A stretch of DNA of 15,308 nt from Marinilabiliaceae bacterium UBA5213 (GCA_002412555.1 DHVH01000247.1:1-15308), one strand, 5' to 3'. Numbered from the stretch's first letter, positions 7,801 through 14,725 are shown. Numbers and translations are program-made. The notes: generated by a model not told the origin, from the sequence alone.

Positions 7801-10207
7801 GGGAACTTCAGAGAGTTGGGATTTGGTGATAGGCACAGCAGGTTTTGATCCTGACGAATCTGGAGTCATGTTAGAGGCTGAGGAAAATGAGCTAATGGTT
7901 GAAGGGTTAACCCCCAGCACTATTTATGATGTATATGTCCGGTCAAAATGTGATGAAGTTTCTAGCTGGTCGGGCCCCTTAAAGATAACTACTCCGGTTG
8001 CCTGTGCAGCACCATTCAATGTTGCGGCTGAATCCGTTTCTGAAACATCTATTTTGCTAAATTGGGATTCCCCTTTGGGAGTCAATGATTGGGAGGTTGA
8101 ATATTATGAGTTTGGTAATGCGACGGAATTGGCGGTAACTGTATCTGTTTCCGGAGAACAAAGTCTTTTGGTTGAAAATCTGAAACCCAACACCTACTTT
8201 ACCTTCAAAATCCGGTCCTCTTGCGGCGATGAAGATGGTTTTAGTTCCTGGTCGGGTAATGTAAGCGCAGCCGGCTTGTGTCAAGGGCTTGCCGCTATTC
8301 CTTATGAGAATGATTTTGATGGAGTTCCTTTCGGAATGATGCCCATTTGCTGGGAATCCATGCTTCAAGCGGGAACTTATGGATACATAAACCCTTCACA
8401 ATATAGTTTTGATAACCGTGTTTTACGCTTGGATACAGATGGTCACTTTTTGGCGCTACTGCCTGACCTGGATGCTGAATTACAGGACTTAAGGATTGGG
8501 TTCAAAGCAATGAACCTGTCCTGGAGTGAGTATCCTTTGATACTTGAGGTTATAGTGCTTACTGAAGGCAATATGGTTGAGGTGATTCAAAGCATTGACA
8601 TGGAATATACCAGTACCAGAATTTGGTCCGAATACGTTGTATATCTGGAGAATTATACTGGTAATGCAGGGCGCTTAGGTCTAAGATTATCTTCAGTAGG
8701 TCTTTACACGTATCCTAATCTATACCTGGACGAACTTATTGTGGATTACATTCCTGCTTGTCCGGAGCCCTACGGCATGGTTATAGAGAATCTTACTCAA
8801 ACTGAAGCACATATAAGCTGGAACCAATATGCGTCTGGCGAAAGTTTGGCTATTTTATGGGGGCCGGAAGGCTTTGATATAGAAACTGAAGGACAACTGT
8901 TAACACTGGATAGCGGTGTTACAGAGCACTTTTTTAGCAGTATGGAACCCAGTACTGCCTATGAGGTATATGTGCGTAATAATTGCTCGGCGGAAAATCA
9001 ATCTGTCTGGACAAGACCTTTGAAGATTGTAACTCCCTGTTGGCCCCTGGAAGTGGTTTTGTTAAATATTGCTGAAAATGAAGTGGTAAATCCAGCTGAT
9101 GGTTTGACTTTAAATCTCTCCTATCAATTTGATTGCCCTACCAGTCTGTTTATAGGTTTGGAAAACATTAATACGGGCATTTCTTCCTGGTTGACCATGA
9201 GAGAGTTGACTGCGACAGAAGGCGAAGTTGAGGTTGATTTGCCCCTGACCATTCCTTCAGGAAATTATAGGGTTGTGGTTTTTTATATGAACTATAATAA
9301 TACAGGTATATTTACTGAGGTTACGGCTTATTCGCATGTGTTCGTTATACAGAATAACAATCAACTGCTGGAAATTTCGAATCCCTCTGAGCGCACTGTT
9401 TTCATATTCAGGGCTGATTATTCAAATCATCTCTGGTTGAACTGGAATAGCGTAGGTGTAGCAAGCGTTAATATCGATTATTCTTTAGATAATGGCACAA
9501 CCTGGGAGAATTGGGTAAGCAAATTGAATTCTTCGAACGGTTATTCCCCGTATGGAAACAACTCTTATAGAGTTAGTATAACAAATGAGTGGGTAGGTGA
9601 GTCGATGTTGTTCCGCATCGCTTCATTCACTAATTCAGAGGTGTTCGCTGTTTTTCCGGAAGTAATCGTTCTTGACAGGCATCCCTTCACGTTAATTTCT
9701 CCATTGGTTCAAACAGAAGTGCCGCATGGAACAAATTTTGATATTGATTTTGACATGTCGATTAGTGATTTAGTGAGCTACTACGTGTTTGATATTGTTG
9801 GTGGGCAATCGGTTGCTTCGGCAGAAGTGGAAGTGATCGAAGGAGAGAATTTAATTTCGGTACCTACCGATGATTTAGTCATTGGCCGCAGTTATTTGAT
9901 TGAGATCTTTGGGTCTGGATGGTCTTTTTGGAATGTGAGTCCATTTACTGTGACACCCTCTACTTCACTGGAGACAAATGCCATGGATGGTACAAATGTT
10001 GTTATTTATCCGGTGCCTACCAACAGCATGTTGCATATAGAGGCTAAAGACCTGCCGCTCAACACCAAGGCAGCTTTGTTCGACCTTTCGGGGCGAAAAC
10101 TTATTGAGTCTTATGTTAACGGAACTCCTCTTAATTTAAGCCATTTGGCCAGCGGAGTGTATTTGTTGATCATTGATGGACAGAGTTATAAAGTTGTAAA
10201 AAAGTAG
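4880..10207 (+). CDS. very large type IX-secreted multidomain surface protein (PPC-like, FN3, jelly-roll-like)
   Basis: This 1775-residue protein has a signal peptide (1-20, ending LPVYLTAQ) and a T9SS type A sorting domain (about 1705-1775: NVVIYPVPTNSMLHIE, then LFDLSGRKL, LASGVYLLII and a KVVKK end). That predicts export through the outer membrane and display or release at the surface. Domain order, by eye: PPC-like 22-149; FN3 150-242 and 243-333; jelly-roll/MAM-like 334-487; FN3 488-578; PPC-like 579-706; FN3 707-796; jelly-roll 797-950; FN3 951-1041 and 1042-1133; jelly-roll 1134-1293; FN3 1294-1386; Ig-like region 1388-1700 with VNIDYSLDNGTTW at 1530. Each FN3 starts with Cys and ends near Y-x-V-Y-V-R-x-x-C; each jelly-roll starts C-x(4-5)-P-Y and has a C-W motif. 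I see no protease or glycosidase catalytic motif, so adhesin or matrix protein is the best guess. It is flanked by terminators and so is probably transcribed alone. Confidence 0.9.
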   Translation: MRKVLLFLLLALLPVYLTAQGVEGDDCESALDLASLTAPYHGSTLTASNDFSLCSMGNSNDLIFYYDLAVGEALEIQQVSNDFDSRHSMRWGGVCPGANLIDCIDDPDTKPIFWSNETEEVQRVWFILGGYGSASGSFVLDWTIHPEGYCPSPNFIDIFNTTSTSTSVYWSGLVAGSSWEVFYGPQGFDVETEGHNFTTASQLSSLSDLLPGTNYDLYVRTICGTDVYSDLYGPATFLTLPFCLPPSSISLTNVDLSSAMVSWNDAGNVTLWELEYGIKGFIPGNGTRISELTTPSTTLSGLAHSTTYDVYVRAICSNDDLSTWSSKFSFSTLCSSIQVPYMEAFINPDFTCWSEVSSSSGQSGYSVDSRQKLNLYGRNSTYILSMPQINVNLNDLLLEFKASFITEGHNLMVFEVGVMEDPKNMDSFISQFLLTGSDLGSGERDHGVLLSNVPDSHRFIGFRLQSAGSLVYVTAIIDDLSLTVAPDCIRPASLRRTSATLTSFSVDWSENGGSENWELVYGLEGFNPDYEGTLVALGEIGYEISGLVSGTNYEVYVRSVCDVDLTSDWSNPVIIRTLIEGDDCSNAIDLGGLTAPYQGSTLLASNDFDLCYMGSSRDLIFFHDVEPGAEIEIWQSSNGFDSRHTMRWGGACPGENIVECVDDPDTKPLLWFNTTSETQRVWFVLGGFGTGAGSFLLDWHYKAPDYCFEPVHIVLSEITAETAMVNWTSKPNSTEWELGYGLWGFDLETQGERMVVTEPSAQLNGLNHTSEYQVYIRSLCGEQAVSEWVSTTFLTACVSVSIPYQPDLSNVNALHCWNFLSPSWNGSHTVNSSRINYNVINTTIFHVMPLVDEPLAGLSVRFNASTGNFTNAGGEKLIEIGTLSNPANMATFVAAESFALSELSANKTSYGAVLQNVPEGHTYIGWRLVNGENNNLTFHVSDVVVDYADVCVAPVELQAEFIAARYATFTWRELGTSESWDLVIGTAGFDPDESGVMLEAEENELMVEGLTPSTIYDVYVRSKCDEVSSWSGPLKITTPVACAAPFNVAAESVSETSILLNWDSPLGVNDWEVEYYEFGNATELAVTVSVSGEQSLLVENLKPNTYFTFKIRSSCGDEDGFSSWSGNVSAAGLCQGLAAIPYENDFDGVPFGMMPICWESMLQAGTYGYINPSQYSFDNRVLRLDTDGHFLALLPDLDAELQDLRIGFKAMNLSWSEYPLILEVIVLTEGNMVEVIQSIDMEYTSTRIWSEYVVYLENYTGNAGRLGLRLSSVGLYTYPNLYLDELIVDYIPACPEPYGMVIENLTQTEAHISWNQYASGESLAILWGPEGFDIETEGQLLTLDSGVTEHFFSSMEPSTAYEVYVRNNCSAENQSVWTRPLKIVTPCWPLEVVLLNIAENEVVNPADGLTLNLSYQFDCPTSLFIGLENINTGISSWLTMRELTATEGEVEVDLPLTIPSGNYRVVVFYMNYNNTGIFTEVTAYSHVFVIQNNNQLLEISNPSERTVFIFRADYSNHLWLNWNSVGVASVNIDYSLDNGTTWENWVSKLNSSNGYSPYGNNSYRVSITNEWVGESMLFRIASFTNSEVFAVFPEVIVLDRHPFTLISPLVQTEVPHGTNFDIDFDMSISDLVSYYVFDIVGGQSVASAEVEVIEGENLISVPTDDLVIGRSYLIEIFGSGWSFWNVSPFTVTPSTSLETNAMDGTNVVIYPVPTNSMLHIEAKDLPLNTKAALFDLSGRKLIESYVNGTPLNLSHLASGVYLLIIDGQSYKVVKK
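4943..5335 (+). repeat. internal repeat copy 1: PPC-like domain of the large surface protein
   Basis: Residues 22-152, from EGDDC to YC-x-x-P. They align without any gap to residues 579-709, 557 residues later; I count 82 of 131 identities. Shared blocks include LTAPY, ASNDF, FDSRH, MRWGG, DDPDTKP and QRVWF. The G-D-D-C opening and beta-rich pattern resemble PPC-type beta-sandwich domains of Bacteroidota secreted proteins; this family call is inference. Confidence 0.85.
6614..7006 (+). repeat. internal repeat copy 2: PPC-like domain of the large surface protein
   Basis: Residues 579-709, the second copy of the domain at 22-152. The protein length is identical and the DNA has diverged with only short exact runs (for example 13 bases ending in ACTGCCCC), so the duplication is not recent. 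Confidence 0.85.
9992..10204 (+). other. T9SS type A C-terminal sorting domain coding segment
   Basis: The last 71 residues of the large protein show the usual pattern of a type A sorting signal: YPVPTNSMLHIE (N-P/V-P style opening), a LFDLSGRKL strand, a short hairpin, LASGVYLLII, and a basic KVVKK terminus. By family knowledge this tail directs passage through the type IX translocon and is removed at the surface by the sortase PorU. Confidence 0.88.
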
Positions 10208-10234
10208 TCTTTTAATGCAAAATGACCAGTTTAG

Positions 10235-10261
10235 AGGCTGCCCAATTGGGCAGCCTTTTTT
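10235..10261 (+). terminator. intrinsic terminator after the large surface protein gene
   Basis: A perfect eight-base-pair GC-rich stem, GGCTGCCC (10236-10243) and GGGCAGCC (10248-10255), with an AATT loop and six T following, lies 28 bases after the stop codon. It isolates the large gene from the cvfB-like gene. Confidence 0.93.
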
Positions 10262-10369
10262 CTTGAATGTACTTTCAGTTCAGTAGGGTGTCGACTCAAA
10301 GCGGTCAGGTAGGCAGTTTGCCTTTTGATATTCATTATATTGACTTGCATTTATTTTTAAATTTACTAC

Positions 10370-10405
10370 ATTGGCAACATCCATATAACTTTATGGGTAT
10401 CTTTG
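10370..10405 (+). promoter_or_regulatory. candidate promoter of the cvfB-like gene
   Basis: TATCTTTG at 10398-10405 is an exact match to the Bacteroidota -7 consensus TAnnTTTG. A TTG at 10371-10373 sits 24 bases upstream, slightly longer than the usual 19-21. Transcription would begin near 10412, about 20 bases before the ATG at 10432. That rules out the in-frame ATGs at 10267 and 10393 as starts on this transcript. Confidence 0.45.
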
Positions 10406-10431
10406 GCCTCAATAAAAAAATAGTCGATCAG

Positions 10432-11298
10432 ATGGCAGTTGAAATAGGAAAAGTAAACAAGTTAAAAGTATTACGGGTGGTGACCATTGGTGTTTATCTG
10501 GATGGAGATACCATTGGAGACGTACTTATGCCTAAAAGGTATGTGCCTTATGGCACTAAGGAGGGAGATGAGTTGGAGGTTTTTATCTACCTTGACTCTG
10601 AGGATCGGTTGATTGCTACCACTGAAACGCCTTTGGCCTTGGTGGGTGATTTTGCTTATTTAAAAGTGGTTTCGGTCAGCAATTATGGCGCTTTTTTGGA
10701 TTGGGGCTTAATGAAAGATCTTTTGGTACCTTTTCGCGAGCAGAAAGAGAAAATGGAAAAGGATCGCTCATATGTGGTCTATGTCTATTTTGACGATGAA
10801 ACTGGACGAATTGCTGCCTCCGCAAAAATTGATCGTTTTCTGGATAATCTGTCCCCTAAGTATGAGCCGGGAGAAGAGGTCGATTTGATGATTGCTAACA
10901 GAACTGAGTTGGGTTATAAGGCCATTATCAATGGTTTGCATTCCGGCATCTTGTATTACAATCAGGTGTTTAAGCCGCTCAGTATGGGCTTAAAATTAAA
11001 AGGTTACATAGCCAAGGTTAGGGAAGATGAGAAAATTGATTTGATGTTGGAGCGGCCGGGCTACGAGAAGATGGATGACCTGTCGGAACAGGTCCTCGCA
11101 GTTTTGCGTGAGCATGGCGGTTTCATGCAGGTTTCCGATAAAAGTTCACCACGTGATATCGAGTCGTACTTCAAAATGAGTAAGAAGAATTTTAAAAAGG
11201 CACTTGGTGCACTATATAAAAAGCGCTTAATTGTTATCGAAAAAGATGGTGTTCAATTGGCTGAAAATAAAGGAGATGAGTCTTTAGGGCAGGATTAA
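10432..11298 (+). CDS. cvfB: CvfB-like S1 RNA-binding protein
   Basis: From the ATG at 10432 this is a 288-residue cytoplasmic protein of the CvfB/YitL family, RNA-binding proteins first studied as a virulence regulator in Staphylococcus aureus. The protein starts MAVEIGKVNKLKVLRVVTIG, the usual family opening. The first S1-like unit covers about 5-62 with GVYLDG and MPKRYVP; the second, about 68-135, has VGDFAYLKVVSVSNYGAFLDWG; a third, diverged unit covers about 142-210. The C-terminal winged-helix region (about 222-280) includes VLREHGGFMQVSDKSSP and IESYFKMSKKNFKKALGALY. The reading frame is open back to an ATG at 10267 (343 residues), but that extension is unlike the family and overlaps a good -7 box, so I prefer 10432. 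The regulatory target cannot be read from the sequence. Confidence 0.88.
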   Translation: MAVEIGKVNKLKVLRVVTIGVYLDGDTIGDVLMPKRYVPYGTKEGDELEVFIYLDSEDRLIATTETPLALVGDFAYLKVVSVSNYGAFLDWGLMKDLLVPFREQKEKMEKDRSYVVYVYFDDETGRIAASAKIDRFLDNLSPKYEPGEEVDLMIANRTELGYKAIINGLHSGILYYNQVFKPLSMGLKLKGYIAKVREDEKIDLMLERPGYEKMDDLSEQVLAVLREHGGFMQVSDKSSPRDIESYFKMSKKNFKKALGALYKKRLIVIEKDGVQLAENKGDESLGQD

Positions 11299-11404
11299 TT
11301 GGCAGGAGGTTTAACTGGCAGAAGGCTTTTTTTTTTGATAGATTTTTTTTTAAGGATAAAACCACTATATTGTCAAAATAATTTACAATTAACAACTCAT
11401 TGAT

Positions 11405-11794
11405 ATGACAGAACAAAGAGAGACTATTGAGTTGGAATACCTTCTAAATACTTCACCCGGAATTTTGTTTAACCGGCTTAGCTCGGCCAGTGGATTGAGC
11501 GAGTGGTTTGCCGATGACGTGTCGGTTTTAGGCAAGAATTACACCTTTAAATGGGAGGGTAGTGAGCAAAAGGCCGAACAGACGCTTAGAAAAGAAAACA
11601 GAATGGTGAGGTACACCTGGCTCGATGAGGACATGGAGGGTGTCTGGTTTGAATTTCATATTAATGTGGATGAACTGACAGGTGACGTTGCCTTGGTTAT
11701 AATTGACCACACAGAGGCGGATGACAAGGAAGATATTATCGAACTGTGGAACCGTCAGGTTGAAATTCTTAAGCACGGTTTGGGTTCTGCCTAG
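11405..11794 (+). CDS. START-like domain protein (SRPBCC superfamily)
   Basis: This small soluble protein of 129 residues resembles the Bacteroidota START-like proteins related to the AHSA1/SRPBCC helix-grip fold, which bind hydrophobic ligands or Hsp90-type partners in better-known members. The opening RETIELEYLLNTSPGILFNRL (residues 5-24) is the first strand plus helix. SGLSEWFADDV (29-39) is the AHSA1-like segment after it, then come antiparallel strands (FKWEGSEQKAE; YTWLDEDMEGVWFEFHI) and a long C-terminal helix (DIIELWNRQVEILKHGL, 109-125). The length suits the family (about 125-130). There is no signal peptide. It lies 106 bases after the cvfB-like gene and is closed by its own terminator. 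Neither ligand nor role is known from the sequence. Confidence 0.85.
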   Translation: MTEQRETIELEYLLNTSPGILFNRLSSASGLSEWFADDVSVLGKNYTFKWEGSEQKAEQTLRKENRMVRYTWLDEDMEGVWFEFHINVDELTGDVALVIIDHTEADDKEDIIELWNRQVEILKHGLGSA

Positions 11795-11823
11795 ATTTAT
11801 CCTATTATTTGATTTGTAATCAC

Positions 11824-11831
11824 TAAATTTG
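11824..11831 (+). promoter_or_regulatory. candidate -7 box between START-like gene and permease gene
   Basis: TAAATTTG, followed by C, matches the TAnnTTTG consensus exactly and lies 105 bases before the permease ATG. There is no TTG at the standard upstream spacing. The terminator hairpin of the preceding gene begins two bases after the box, so initiation would occur inside the hairpin's left arm. Confidence 0.28.
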
Positions 11832-11832
11832 C

Positions 11833-11867
11833 ACCCGGATATGTTTACGCATAAGCCGGGTTTTTTT
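11833..11867 (+). terminator. intrinsic terminator after the START-like gene
   Basis: The outer stem ACCCGG (11833-11838) pairs with CCGGGT (11856-11861); an inner stem TATG (11840-11843) pairs with CATA (11850-11853). Seven T follow from 11861. It starts 38 bases after the START-like stop codon. Confidence 0.8.
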
Positions 11868-11935
11868 ATTGGCTGCCTCTGTTTTGGAATAGTTATTGCC
11901 AATTACAGCTTTTTTAGACTGTGTTAGAATCTATC

Positions 11936-13411
11936 ATGAAGAAACTGCATCTATTTATATTCAGAAGTTACACCGGGCCATTAATCATGACATTTTTTAT
12001 TGCCATGTTCATCCTTGTCATGCAGTTTATGTGGCGGTATGTTGATGATTTGGTTGGGAAAGGCTTAGAGTGGACGGTTTTGTTAGAGCTTCTTTTTTAT
12101 GCCTCCTTGCAAGTAGTGCCCATGGCTTTGCCATTGGCCATATTGCTGGCAGCCTTGATGACCTTTGGTAATTTGGGTGAGAACTACGAATTGACAGCAT
12201 TGAAAGCTGCCGGTGTTTCACTGCCAAAGATTATGATGCCGCTCATTATCCTGACAATGGCCATATCTGGTCTGGCCTATGCTTTTTCGAACAATGTTTT
12301 ACCGGTAGCCAACCTTAAATTGGTTTCTATTCTTCATGGAATTAGGGAAACACGCTTGGAATTAGATATCAAAGAACGAGTGTTTTACCAAGGGGTAGAT
12401 GATTTTAGCATTAAAGTGGAAGAAAAGGACCGGGAAACCAATATGCTTCGGGAGGTGATGATCTATGACCACCGCGATCGACAGGCGGCCAACAGCAATG
12501 TGACTGTAGCTGATTCTGGTAAATTACAGATATCTACCGATAAAAAGCATTTGTTGTTGACACTTTACGATGGGATAAGGTATGATGAGCGCGTTGGTCC
12601 TGAAGTTGGGACTAAAAGACAACAACAGAATAAAGACTCCTGGATGTACCGCAAGGACGTGTTTAAGGAGCAGATAGCGATTATTCAGTTGCAGGGATTT
12701 GATTTCTCCAAAACGGATGAAAATTTATTCCGTGGGGGTGATCGCATGAAAAATCTTAAGCAGATATCCCACGATTTGGACTCTATTCGTAAAGAGCGGC
12801 AGGTATTTGTGGCCTCTCTGGAGGACCGTTCCTCTCATCTTCATTTTAATCGTATGCGCGAGCCACGCGGCGAGCGTCTTGCAGTAATTGATTCTTCAAT
12901 AGTAATTAACGCCGACTCAGTTTTTAGTGCTTTGGATGGCAACAGACAGCTGATGATTATTCAGAATGCCGTTCGGTCGGCCCGTGATCATAAACAAACC
13001 ATAGACGACCAGATGCGCTTTATTGAAAGGGAGGATGTACGCATTAGGAGGCACCAGATGGAATTTCACCGAAAATTCACCCTTTCATTTGCCTGTCTTA
13101 TTTTCTTCTTTATTGGCGCACCTCTGGGTGCCATTATCCGTAAAGGTGGCTTGGGTATGCCTGTTGTTATTTCTATTTTCTTTTTTGTGGTATACTATAT
13201 CATTGATACCATGGGAGGTAAATTTGCCCGGGAAGGTGTGTGGTTTGTCTATCAGGGTATGTGGTTGTCGTCGGCCGTGTTATTGCCAGTTGGCGCTTTT
13301 CTAACTTATAAGTCGGCCACCGACTCAACCCTTTTAAATGCGGATGCTTATTACGCCAATCTGCAAAAATTTAAAGATAGATATTTTAAAAAGAAACGAG
13401 ACTATATTTAA
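11936..13411 (+). CDS. LptF/LptG-family permease (YjgP/YjgQ)
   Basis: This 491-residue inner-membrane protein belongs to the LptF/LptG family, the transmembrane half of the LptB2FG ABC transporter that lifts lipopolysaccharide from the inner membrane onto the periplasmic bridge. Predicted membrane segments by eye are about 15-35, 57-77, 99-119, 380-400, 408-424 and 438-457. The large soluble loop between the third and fourth is the periplasmic jelly-roll domain plus a helical insertion (270-380). Diagnostic pieces are VPMALPLAILLAALMTFGNL (61-80), ELTALKAAGVS (85-95) and FFIGAPLGAIIRKGGLGMPV (391-410). The start is the ATG at 11936; a GTG five codons earlier is possible but adds nothing family-like. 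Bacteroidota often carry several paralogues, so F versus G cannot be assigned. ribBA begins 14 bases after the stop, suggesting co-transcription. Confidence 0.92.
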   Translation: MKKLHLFIFRSYTGPLIMTFFIAMFILVMQFMWRYVDDLVGKGLEWTVLLELLFYASLQVVPMALPLAILLAALMTFGNLGENYELTALKAAGVSLPKIMMPLIILTMAISGLAYAFSNNVLPVANLKLVSILHGIRETRLELDIKERVFYQGVDDFSIKVEEKDRETNMLREVMIYDHRDRQAANSNVTVADSGKLQISTDKKHLLLTLYDGIRYDERVGPEVGTKRQQQNKDSWMYRKDVFKEQIAIIQLQGFDFSKTDENLFRGGDRMKNLKQISHDLDSIRKERQVFVASLEDRSSHLHFNRMREPRGERLAVIDSSIVINADSVFSALDGNRQLMIIQNAVRSARDHKQTIDDQMRFIEREDVRIRRHQMEFHRKFTLSFACLIFFFIGAPLGAIIRKGGLGMPVVISIFFFVVYYIIDTMGGKFAREGVWFVYQGMWLSSAVLLPVGAFLTYKSATDSTLLNADAYYANLQKFKDRYFKKKRDYI

Positions 13412-13425
13412 TCAATATCATAACA

Positions 13426-14664
13426 ATGTCATTACCAAACGAATTTGAACTCAACACCATTGAAGAAGCCATTGAAGCTATCCGCCAGGGCGAGCTAGTT
13501 ATTGTGGTGGATGATGAAGACCGGGAGAACGAAGGCGATTTTATTGCTGCTGCTGAGCTTATAACGCCAGAGAAGGTTAATTTTATGGCCAAATATGGCC
13601 GGGGACTTATTTGTGCGCCCATTACTGAGAAGCGGTGCGAAGAGCTCGAGCTTGATTTGATGGTTGGAAAGAATACTTCTTTGCATGCAACGCCATTTAC
13701 GGTGTCAGTCGATTTAATTGGTCACGGTTGTACAACCGGTATTTCTGCGTCTGATAGGGCTGAAACCCTTTTGGCCTTGGCCAATCCTGATACCAAAGCG
13801 GAGGAGTTGGGGCGTCCCGGGCATATCTTTCCGTTAAAAGCTAAGGAAAAAGGGGTGTTGCGCCGCTCTGGACATACTGAGGCTGCGGTGGATTTGGCCC
13901 GACTGGCAGGTCTTAGTCCGGTTGGCGTATTGGTCGAAATCATGAATGACGATGGTACCATGGCCCGCATGCCCGAGTTGGTTGAAATGGCCAAAAAATT
14001 TCAGCTAAAACTCATTACGATCAAAGATTTAATAGCCTACCGTTTAAAACAGGAGAGTCTGATAGAAAAGGGCGTTGAAGTCCATTTGCCCACCACCTTC
14101 GGCGAATTTCGTTTTATTCCCTTTAAGCAGAAGTCGAACGGACTCGAGCACATGGCCTTGATCAAAGGCGAATGGAATAGCGATGAACCTGTTCTGGTTC
14201 GCGTTCACTCGAGTTGTGCCACGGGTGATATTTTTGGCTCACTCCGTTGCGAGTGTGGTGAGCAATTGCATAAAGCCATGAAAGCTATTGAGGCTGAGGG
14301 TAAAGGAGTTATTGTTTATATGAATCAGGAGGGAAGAGGTATTGGTCTGATGAGTAAAATTGCGGCCTATAAACTCCAGGAAGATGGTATGGATACAGTG
14401 GATGCCAATGTAGAATTGGGATTTGATGCCGATGAGCGGGATTATGGTGTGGGTGCGCAAATCCTGAGGGAGTTGGGTGTGGTAAAGATGCGCTTAATGA
14501 CCAACAATCCAATCAAGCGAATAGGACTGGAAGGTTATGGGCTTCAGATTGTTGATAATGTGCCTATTGAAGTAGAAACCAACCCCTTTAATGAATTTTA
14601 CATGCACACGAAGAAGACACGCATGGGACACAATTTGCAATACTTTAAATATCAAAAGAAATAG
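13426..14664 (+). CDS. ribBA: bifunctional 3,4-dihydroxy-2-butanone-4-phosphate synthase / GTP cyclohydrolase II
   Basis: This cytoplasmic fusion of 412 residues makes both riboflavin precursors. The N-terminal RibB half (about 8-207) converts ribulose 5-phosphate to dihydroxybutanone phosphate and formate, with the acidic metal/substrate loop VVDDEDRENEGDF (27-39), HATPFTVSVD (87-96), GRPGHIFPL (129-137) and RRSGHTEAAVDL (146-157). The C-terminal RibA half (about 210-412) opens the GTP imidazole ring. Its zinc ligands are C264, C275 and C277 (SSCATGDIFGSLRCECGEQL), followed by QEGRGIGL (301-308), DERDYGVGAQIL (336-347, with catalytic-type Tyr340) and TNNPIKRIGLEGYG (359-372). The visible active-site motifs of both halves are intact, so both activities are expected. 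The length matches the family (about 400). The ATG lies 14 bases after the permease stop, and a strong terminator follows, which makes it the last gene of a permease-ribBA unit. Confidence 0.97.
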   Translation: MSLPNEFELNTIEEAIEAIRQGELVIVVDDEDRENEGDFIAAAELITPEKVNFMAKYGRGLICAPITEKRCEELELDLMVGKNTSLHATPFTVSVDLIGHGCTTGISASDRAETLLALANPDTKAEELGRPGHIFPLKAKEKGVLRRSGHTEAAVDLARLAGLSPVGVLVEIMNDDGTMARMPELVEMAKKFQLKLITIKDLIAYRLKQESLIEKGVEVHLPTTFGEFRFIPFKQKSNGLEHMALIKGEWNSDEPVLVRVHSSCATGDIFGSLRCECGEQLHKAMKAIEAEGKGVIVYMNQEGRGIGLMSKIAAYKLQEDGMDTVDANVELGFDADERDYGVGAQILRELGVVKMRLMTNNPIKRIGLEGYGLQIVDNVPIEVETNPFNEFYMHTKKTRMGHNLQYFKYQKK

Positions 14665-14690
14665 AATAATTCAACGGTCATTTTTCTACA

Positions 14691-14725
14691 AACAGGTATT
14701 CATGCTAATGAATACCTGTTTTTTT
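14691..14725 (+). terminator. intrinsic terminator after ribBA
   Basis: A perfect 13-base-pair stem, AACAGGTATTCAT (14691-14703) and ATGAATACCTGTT (14708-14720), with a GCTA loop and a T run to 14725, lies 26 bases after the ribBA stop. It ends the permease-ribBA transcript. Confidence 0.93.

Noticed and set aside
8057..8368. 103-codon open frame antisense to the large surface protein gene, and similar antisense frames in recA, ribBA and the SPOR gene
   Set aside because: They lie wholly within strongly supported genes and their translations show no recognisable family or coding pattern.
4943..9040. Repeats in the large gene as a CRISPR array or mobile repeat
   Set aside because: The repeats are domain-length, in frame and diverged at the DNA level, as expected for protein modules.
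11328..11350. T runs after the cvfB-like gene as an intrinsic terminator
   Set aside because: No complementary stem precedes the T runs; the GGCAG repeats are direct, not inverted.
11921..11935. GTG at 11921 as start of the LptF/LptG-type permease
   Set aside because: The ATG at 11936 gives the usual family N-terminus (MKKLHLFIFRSY); the extra five residues add no family feature and there is no ribosome-binding sequence before the GTG.
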